From Saltatorellus ferox (GTDB taxonomy: Bacteria > Planctomycetota > UBA1135 > GCA-002686595), in contig CP036434.1 of NCBI GenBank assembly GCA_007751475.1, positions 4,903,524 through 4,967,523 on the forward strand: a DNA stretch of 64,000 nt. The letters run 5' to 3'. Positions 58,882 through 64,000 of this stretch are shown here, one piece after another. The translations under genes and the position numbers were made by a program. Below the pieces are notes generated by a model. That model did not search any database. It saw nothing but the letters and a program-made list of their open reading frames with translations, and was not told the DNA's origin. The first letter of the stretch is position 1. Each line of letters begins with the position of its first letter.

Positions 58882-59163
58882 ATGGATCCCACTTCACTCA
58901 TCGGCGCCACCTCCATCATCGTCGCAGGCCTCTGCACCAGCCTGGGCTGCCTGGCCCCCGCGATCGCGGAAGGCCGCGCGGTGGCCACCGCGCTCACGTC
59001 ACTGGCCCAGCAGCCCGACGCCTCTGCCACGATCACCCGCACCCTCTTCGTGGGGCTCGCGATGATCGAGTCCACCGCCATCTACAGCTTCGTCGTCTCC
59101 ATGATCCTGATCTTTGCCAACCCGTTCTGGAACGCAGCGATCGCCGAGGTCGCAGCCAAATAG
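58882..59163 (+). CDS. atpE: N-ATPase subunit c, sodium-type ion site
   Basis: 93 residues, two-helix hairpin. Helix 1 has AIAEGRAVATALTSLAQQPD with Glu30; helix 2 has LAMIESTAIYSFVVSMILIF with Glu63, Ser64, Thr65 and Tyr68, the set that coordinates Na+ in sodium-dependent rotor rings. Two acidic residues per hairpin are known for N-ATPases. The polar loop AQQPDASATITRT contacts the central stalk. It implies that this enzyme pumps Na+ out (or uses it). ATG 58882 begins 14 bp after the atpB stop. Confidence 0.9.
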   Translation: MDPTSLIGATSIIVAGLCTSLGCLAPAIAEGRAVATALTSLAQQPDASATITRTLFVGLAMIESTAIYSFVVSMILIFANPFWNAAIAEVAAK

Positions 59164-59166
59164 CCC

Positions 59167-59943
59167 ATGCTCATCGACTGGTTCACCGTCGTCGCGCAGG
59201 CCATCAACTTCCTGATCCTCGTCTGGCTGATGAAGCGCTTCCTGTATCGACCGATCCTGAACGCCATCGACGAGCGCGAGGCCCGCATCGCCGCGGAACT
59301 GGCAGACGCGGACAGCAGGAAGGCCGAGGCCGCAAAGGAGCGCGACGAGTTCCAGCGAAAGAACGAGGCGTTCGATGCCGACCGCTCGGAGCGTCTTGCG
59401 AAGGCGACGGAAGAGGCCGCGGCGGAGCGACAGAGACTGATCGAGGCGGCCCGGAAGGCAGCGGCTGAGCTCGCGACCAGGCGGCAAGCGGGGCTGGAGG
59501 CGGAGGCGGCCACCCTGAGCCACGGACTCAGCCGGCGCGCGCAGCGTGAGGTCTTCGCCATCGCCCGCCAGGTACTCGGAGATCTCGCGGGAGCGTCTCT
59601 GGAGGAACGGGCGGTGGAGGTCTTCCTGCGGCTCATCAGGGACATCGACGAGCCGACCCGCACGGGGCTCGCGGACGCCCTGAGGGCCAGCCCATCGGGC
59701 AGGATACGGACGGCGTTCGACCTGACAGAGGCGCAGCGTGCCTCCATCCAGCACGTGTTGAACGAGACATTCTCGGCCGATATCCAGCTCGGCTTCGAGA
59801 CCGCTCCCGAGCTCGTGAGCGGGATCGAATTCGCAGCCCACGGAACGAAGGTCGCCTGGACCGTCGCCGACTATCTACTGACCCTGGAAGAAGGAGCGAC
59901 GAAGCTCTTGGATCGTCGCGCGAAGGCCGAGGCCGGGACCTGA
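59167..59943 (+). CDS. atpF: N-ATPase subunit b with delta-like C-terminus
   Basis: 258 residues, much longer than a normal b (about 156). One membrane helix at the N-terminus (AQAINFLILVWLMKRFLYRPI) is followed by a long coiled-coil (EREARIAAELADADSRKAEA to RQAGLEAEAATLS), then about 110 residues ending RASIQHVLNETFSADIQLGF and ELVSGIEFAAHGTKVAWTVADYLLTLE, which looks like the end of a delta subunit (GGI/V-xxIGD-xxxD-SVxxxL). No atpH gene is in the operon, so b-delta combination is a reasonable reading. It forms the outer stalk. Starts 3 bp after atpE. Confidence 0.9.
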   Translation: MLIDWFTVVAQAINFLILVWLMKRFLYRPILNAIDEREARIAAELADADSRKAEAAKERDEFQRKNEAFDADRSERLAKATEEAAAERQRLIEAARKAAAELATRRQAGLEAEAATLSHGLSRRAQREVFAIARQVLGDLAGASLEERAVEVFLRLIRDIDEPTRTGLADALRASPSGRIRTAFDLTEAQRASIQHVLNETFSADIQLGFETAPELVSGIEFAAHGTKVAWTVADYLLTLEEGATKLLDRRAKAEAGT

Positions 59944-61475
59944 TGGGAACGCTACAGGACGTCTCCGCGAGCGCACTGGACCTGATCGAGCAGGCCCGAA
60001 AGAGCGTACGGCCGCGACTGAGGGTGCGGGAGATCGGAACGATCACCAGTGTATCGACGGGAATCGCGACGGTCTCGGGGCTGCCAGGCGTCGGGTACGA
60101 CGAGCTGCTCGCGTTCCCCGGCGGCGTGCTCGGCATCGCTTTCAACGTGGACGAGGACGAGATCGGCGCCGTGCTCCTCGGCGACTACACCACGCTCCAG
60201 GTCGGGCAGGACGTCGAGCGGACGGGGCGCGTCATGGACGTGGCCGTCGGCGAAGGCCTGGTTGGCCGCGTGATCGATCCGCTGGGCAGGCCGCTCGACG
60301 GAAAGGATCCGATCCCCTCCGAGAAGCGTCTCCCGATCGAGCGCCCGGCGACCCCCATCATGGACCGCGCTCCGGTGACCACTCCGCTGCAAACGGGAAT
60401 CAAGGTGATCGATGCCCTCATCCCGATCGGGCGCGGTCAGCGCGAACTCATCCTCGGCGACAGGCAGACCGGCAAGACCGCGATTGCGCTCGACACCATT
60501 CTGAACCAAGCCGGCAAGGACATCACCTGCGTCTACTGCAGCATCGGCCAGCGCGCGTCCTCCGTCGCCAAGGCGATCGCCGTTTTGCGCGATCGCGGTG
60601 CGCTCGCCTACACGGTCGTGATGGTGACCGAGGGAAACGACGCGCCCGGCGTCTCCTACATCGCGCCCTACGCCGCGACGAGCGTGGCAGAGCATTTCAT
60701 GCAGCAAGGCCGAGACGTGCTGATCGTCTACGACGATCTCACCCAGCACGCGCGGTCCTACCGCGAGCTCTGTCTGCTGCTCCGCAGGCCTCCGGGTCGG
60801 GAAGCGTTCCCGAGCGACATCTTCTACATCCACTCCCGTCTCCTGGAGCGCTCGACCCACCTGGCAGAATCCCTCGGCGGCGGCTCGCTCACGGCGCTGC
60901 CGATCATCGAGACGGAGGCCCAGAACATCTCCGCCTACATCCCGACCAACCTGATCTCGATCACGGACGGGCAGATTTATCTCTCGCCCGCGCTGTTCGA
61001 ACTCGGCGTCCTGCCCGCGGTCGACGTGGGCGCGTCCGTGTCCCGCGTCGGCGGCAAGGCCCAGCAGGCCAGCTATCGATCCGTCGCGGGCGACCTCAAG
61101 CTCGCGTACGCCCAGTTCGAGGAACTGGAGACGTTCGCGCGCTTCGGCGCGAGACTGGACGAGGTCACTCGCGAGACGATCGAGCACGGAAAGCGGATCC
61201 GTGCGTGCCTCAAGCAGCCGGAGCTGGCGCCGATCCCGGCTCCGGAGCAGATCGCCGTTCTACTGGCGCTCACGGGGGGGCTCTTCGACGCGATTCCGCT
61301 CGGCTCGATGGGGTCCGCAGAGAAGGCTGTCCGGGAGGCGGTGACGACCCTTCCCCCTGACCTCCACGCGGCTCTGGAAGGCTCCGTGAAGCTGAGTGAC
61401 GAGCAGCGCAAGTCGATCGTCGACGGGGCCCGCACGGCCCTCGCTCCGTTCCAGAAGGAGGAGGCGGCGCCATGA
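59943..61475 (+). CDS. atpA: N-ATPase subunit alpha
   Basis: 510 residues, starting in the TGATG overlap with atpF. Walker A GDRQTGKT at 172-179, VYCSIGQRASSVAKAI, PYAATSVAEHFM, VIYDDLTQHARSYREL and SRLLERSTHLA; VGASVSRVGGKAQ later. It contributes the non-catalytic nucleotide sites of the head. Alpha lies after atpF, the N-ATPase order, rather than before gamma with beta following as in the usual F-operon. Confidence 0.96.
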   Translation: MGTLQDVSASALDLIEQARKSVRPRLRVREIGTITSVSTGIATVSGLPGVGYDELLAFPGGVLGIAFNVDEDEIGAVLLGDYTTLQVGQDVERTGRVMDVAVGEGLVGRVIDPLGRPLDGKDPIPSEKRLPIERPATPIMDRAPVTTPLQTGIKVIDALIPIGRGQRELILGDRQTGKTAIALDTILNQAGKDITCVYCSIGQRASSVAKAIAVLRDRGALAYTVVMVTEGNDAPGVSYIAPYAATSVAEHFMQQGRDVLIVYDDLTQHARSYRELCLLLRRPPGREAFPSDIFYIHSRLLERSTHLAESLGGGSLTALPIIETEAQNISAYIPTNLISITDGQIYLSPALFELGVLPAVDVGASVSRVGGKAQQASYRSVAGDLKLAYAQFEELETFARFGARLDEVTRETIEHGKRIRACLKQPELAPIPAPEQIAVLLALTGGLFDAIPLGSMGSAEKAVREAVTTLPPDLHAALEGSVKLSDEQRKSIVDGARTALAPFQKEEAAP

Positions 61476-62365
61476 GCCACACGACGGCGGACCTGCGCCG
61501 CAAGATCGAGAGCGCCGCCGACCTTCACTCGGTGGTCCGCACGATGAAGGCGATGGCCGCGTCCAGCATCGGCCAGTACGAGCAGTCCGTCCTCGCGCTC
61601 GGCGACTACTACCGAACGATCGAGCTGGGCCTTGGAGCCACGTTCCGCCTGACTGGCCCCGCCGAGGCTCAAGCGGACCGGGCTCCGGCTCAGCCGGTGA
61701 CGGGCGCCGTCGTCTTCGGCTCGGACCAGGGGCTGGTCGGTCAGTTCAACGAGGAGGTGGCCGACTTCGCCGTGCACACGCTTTCGTCGTGGCCCGGGGA
61801 GCTGCAGATCTGGGCCGTGGGCGAGCGCGTCCACGGACGGCTGGTGGAGGCAGGACTCGTTCCGACCGGCCACTTCCCGCTGCCGACTTCCGTCGCGGGA
61901 ATCGCCCCCCTGGTCGGGAGGATCCAGCTGGAGTCAGACGCCTACCGTGCCCGCGCAGGCGAATCGACGCTCTACCTCATCCACAACCAGCCACGGGCCT
62001 CGAGCTACCGACCGGTGTCCCGGAAGCTCTTGCCACTGGACGACGAATGGCGCGCGACCCTCTCGTCGCAGCCCTGGCCCACGAAGCTCCTCCCGGAGGT
62101 CCTGGGAGCCAGCAGCCACACGCTTCGTTCCCTGATCCGCGAGTACCTCTTCATCTCGATGTTCCGCGCCTGCGCCGAGTCCCTTGCCGCTGAGAACGCG
62201 AGCCGCCTCGCCGCCATGGGACGCGCCGAGCGAAACATCGGAGATCTGCTCGTCGAACTTCAGGGCGACTTCCGCCGCCAGCGTCAGGACGGCATCGACG
62301 AGGAGCTGTTCGAGGTGATCTCGGGCTACGAGGCGCTGAAGTCAGCGGACCACCGCATCCCCTGA
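61472..62365 (+). CDS. atpG: N-ATPase subunit gamma
   Basis: 297 residues. N-terminal helix ADLRRKIESAADLHSVVRTMKAMAA and C-terminal helix RASEN-type AENASRLAAMGRAERNIGDL are the coiled-coil rotor. The central domain has VVFGSDQGLVGQFNEEVADF. It overlaps atpA by 4 bp and is the final gene of the atpDCQRBEFAG set. It rotates inside the head. The next gene is a permease 93 bp downstream. Confidence 0.92.
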   Translation: MSHTTADLRRKIESAADLHSVVRTMKAMAASSIGQYEQSVLALGDYYRTIELGLGATFRLTGPAEAQADRAPAQPVTGAVVFGSDQGLVGQFNEEVADFAVHTLSSWPGELQIWAVGERVHGRLVEAGLVPTGHFPLPTSVAGIAPLVGRIQLESDAYRARAGESTLYLIHNQPRASSYRPVSRKLLPLDDEWRATLSSQPWPTKLLPEVLGASSHTLRSLIREYLFISMFRACAESLAAENASRLAAMGRAERNIGDLLVELQGDFRRQRQDGIDEELFEVISGYEALKSADHRIP

Positions 62366-62458
62366 CGCTCGGAGTGCCCCTTGACGCTGACCTCCTGGAT
62401 CCCGCCCGGGCCATGGTTCCAGGCCGCAACCCTCCCCTCGCCGACGATTCCTTCCTCC

Positions 62459-63424
62459 ATGTTCGACTCACTCGCCACCCACGTGGTGCGCTTCCTGGCG
62501 CGGCAGGGGCTTCTCGAGCCGGGGAGTCACCTGGAGAGCGCCATTCACTTCTTCGTGCTCGACACGACGAAGATCTTCGCGCTCCTCGTTCTCGTGATCT
62601 ACGGCATGGGATTCCTGCGAGCCATGCTCTCGCCGGAGCGCGTACGCGAGTACGTTCGCGGGAAGCCCCGCTGGCTCGCGCGGACGCTCGCGATCTGCCT
62701 GGGTGCCATCACCCCTTTCTGCTCGTGCTCGTCGGTGCCGCTGTTCATCGGCTTCGTGGAGGCCGGGATCCCGATCGGCGTCACGTTCTCGTTCCTCATC
62801 GCGAGCCCGATGATCAACGAGGTCGCCGTGGTCGTGCTGGCGGGGACGATCGGATGGAAAATGACCGCGCTCTACGTCGGTGCCGGACTGCTGGTCGCCT
62901 ACGTGGGCGGAGTCATGATGGAGCTCTTCCACGCCGAACGCTGGGTCGAGGACTACGTCTGGAAGATCCAGGTTGGAGACGCCAAGCTGCCGTCCAAACC
63001 GAGGGGCATCGCTGCCCGTCACCGTTTCGCGCGCGGAGAAGTCCGAGAGATCCTCGGTCGCATCTGGCTGTGGATCCTGATCGGCGTCGGCGTGGGAGCG
63101 CTCTTCCACGGCTTCGTCCCCGAGGCCTGGGTCGCCAAGAACCTGGGCGCGAAGAGCGGTCTCGTCTCCGTTCCCGTCGCCGTCCTCCTTGGCGTACCTC
63201 TCTACTCCAATGCGACGGGCGTGGTCCCGGTCGCGGAGGCCCTGCTCGGCAAGGGGGTCCCGATCGGCACGGTGCTCGCGCTCATGATGAGCATCGCGGC
63301 GCTGTCCCTCCCGGAGATGCTGATCCTGCGCAAGGTCATTCACTGGCGCGCGCTCGCGCTCTACGCGGCGATCCTCGCCGTCGCTTTCGTTCTCGTCGGC
63401 TGGACCTTCAACGCGCTGGCGTGA
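62459..63424 (+). CDS. Permease of SO_0444/ArsP-like family
   Basis: 321 residues from ATG 62459; a TTG at 62381 could add 26 residues but the membrane part starts after 62459. Eight or more helices. The family motif ITPFCSCSSVPLFIGFVEAG carries Cys88 and Cys90, and VFL-type second copy is VAVLLGVPLYSNATGVVPVAEALLGKGVP. The DUF318/PF03773 permeases export arsenicals, or Cu/Zn in the SO_0444 group. With the CxxC thioredoxin-like gene and a heavy-metal P-type ATPase next to it, a metal(loid) role is likely. Cargo unknown. Confidence 0.85.
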   Translation: MFDSLATHVVRFLARQGLLEPGSHLESAIHFFVLDTTKIFALLVLVIYGMGFLRAMLSPERVREYVRGKPRWLARTLAICLGAITPFCSCSSVPLFIGFVEAGIPIGVTFSFLIASPMINEVAVVVLAGTIGWKMTALYVGAGLLVAYVGGVMMELFHAERWVEDYVWKIQVGDAKLPSKPRGIAARHRFARGEVREILGRIWLWILIGVGVGALFHGFVPEAWVAKNLGAKSGLVSVPVAVLLGVPLYSNATGVVPVAEALLGKGVPIGTVLALMMSIAALSLPEMLILRKVIHWRALALYAAILAVAFVLVGWTFNALA

Positions 63425-63466
63425 GACTGTCCATCCATCACTCCGTTCACTCATCCCATGGCACCC

Positions 63467-63706
63467 ATGACCCACATCAAGATCCTCGGCACCGGTTGCA
63501 GCAACTGCGCCAAGACCGCCGACCTCATCCGCAAGGTGGCCGCTGAGCTCGGCGTCGAGCCCGTGATCGAAAAGGAAACGGACCTCGCCAAGATCATGGC
63601 CTACGGCGCGCTCTCGACGCCCGGCGTGGTGATCGACGAAAAGCTGGTGCACGCGGGGGGCGTCCCGGCCGCCAAGGAGATCCGGGAGTGGCTCACCCAA
63701 CAGTGA
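63467..63706 (+). CDS. Thioredoxin-like small redox protein with CxxC
   Basis: 79 residues from ATG 63467 (ATG 63458 also possible). The start HIKILGTGCSNCAKTADLIR carries the Cys11-Ser-Asn-Cys14 redox motif, then AELGVEPVIEKETDLAKIMAYGALSTPGVVIDE with the cis-Pro. This is the small redox-active disulfide protein 2 group that often accompanies DUF318 permeases; it may hand metal or electrons to the permease. The end overlaps the convergent heavy-metal ATPase gene by 14 bp. Confidence 0.9.
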   Translation: MTHIKILGTGCSNCAKTADLIRKVAAELGVEPVIEKETDLAKIMAYGALSTPGVVIDEKLVHAGGVPAAKEIREWLTQQ

Positions 63707-64000
63707 TGATCGGTGGAGGGAGCAGGCCACGCGGCAACAAACCGCCGTCGGGCGGCTCCTTCAGCTTCCGGGTAGAAGGCACACGCTCCCCCTCTTCCCA
63801 CCGTAGATCCGCCGCGTGCAGCACCACGGTCAAGCTGGACGCCGTCATTAACAGCACCGCCAGCACGGGGTGCAGCCACCCGAGAGCCGCCAGCACCATG
63901 CCTGCGGAGTTATAGGTCACGGCGAAGAGCAGCGCCCGTCGCAGGCGCTGGACACTGCGGCGCGCGATCACGATCCCCGCTTCGACGCTCCGGAGATCTC
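63693..64000 (-). CDS. Heavy-metal P1B-type ATPase, C-terminal end (partial)
   Basis: The minus-strand frame is open to the right edge, so only the last 102 residues are present. It begins DLRSVEAGIVIARRSVQRLR then RALLFAVTYNSAGMVLAALG, LHPVLAVLLMTASSLTVVLHAADLRW: the last two helices of CopA/CadA-type ATPases, with the YN and SSLTVV motifs. The N-terminal metal-binding and catalytic domains lie outside. It probably exports or inserts copper or another metal. It faces the permease/thioredoxin pair tail-to-tail. Confidence 0.85.
   Translation of the reverse strand, partial: DLRSVEAGIVIARRSVQRLRRALLFAVTYNSAGMVLAALGWLHPVLAVLLMTASSLTVVLHAADLRWEEGERVPSTRKLKEPPDGGLLPRGLLPPPIITVG

Overview
The window is a G+C-rich bacterial chromosome segment, most likely from a marine Planctomycetota. 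The evidence is two Ser/Thr protein kinase genes each next to an ECF-type sigma factor gene, a lipoprotein sulfatase, a GH17-like glucanase, secreted proteins ending in a shared ~130-residue domain, a di-haem oxidoreductase fused to F5/8-type-C and other domains, and a complete N-type (probably sodium-pumping) ATPase operon. Assignment to phylum is an inference from gene content; no rRNA, tRNA or CRISPR array was seen.

Layout. 1-3413: a truncated kinase divergent from an ECF sigma gene, then a membrane protein with a degenerate Nudix domain. 3434-9062 (minus): a seven-gene ExbB/ExbD/TonB-like envelope energisation cluster with coiled-coil exported proteins and lipoproteins. 9194-10252 (minus): a DUF368 (PopT-type) polyprenyl-phosphate translocase. 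10630-13291: two secreted proteins, one an endonuclease I, sharing a C-terminal domain. 13384-20118: DNA polymerase I, a lipocalin, pterin carbinolamine dehydratase, a 208-bp inverted-repeat element, a double-PAS protein and DNA polymerase IV. 20422-28072: a sigma factor fused to a membrane anchor and an exported domain, a secreted beta-helix-like protein, and a kinase/TPR gene coupled to an ECF sigma gene.

28357-35699 looks like a biosynthetic locus: an OleA/KAS III-like synthase, a carboxylesterase, a GbsR/MarR regulator overlapping a FabF-like ketosynthase, an acyl carrier protein, and two CrtI-like FAD oxidoreductases. 35823-41094 holds large secreted proteins. 41348-46449 is a DabAB inorganic-carbon pump with a divergent LysR regulator. 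46470-48947 is a GH17 enzyme and a sulfatase.

49101-62365 is a run of twelve genes, most overlapping by a few bases: a P2-type cation ATPase, PEP synthase, acetate kinase, and atpD-C-Q-R-B-E-F-A-G of an N-ATPase. It ties acetyl-phosphate and PEP chemistry to ion pumping. A permease, a CxxC thioredoxin-like protein and the end of a heavy-metal P-type ATPase close the window.

The parts that most deserve attention are the KAS-ACP-double CrtI locus, the pump operon with embedded carbon genes, the membrane-anchored sigma factor, and the shared C-terminal domain of the secreted proteins.
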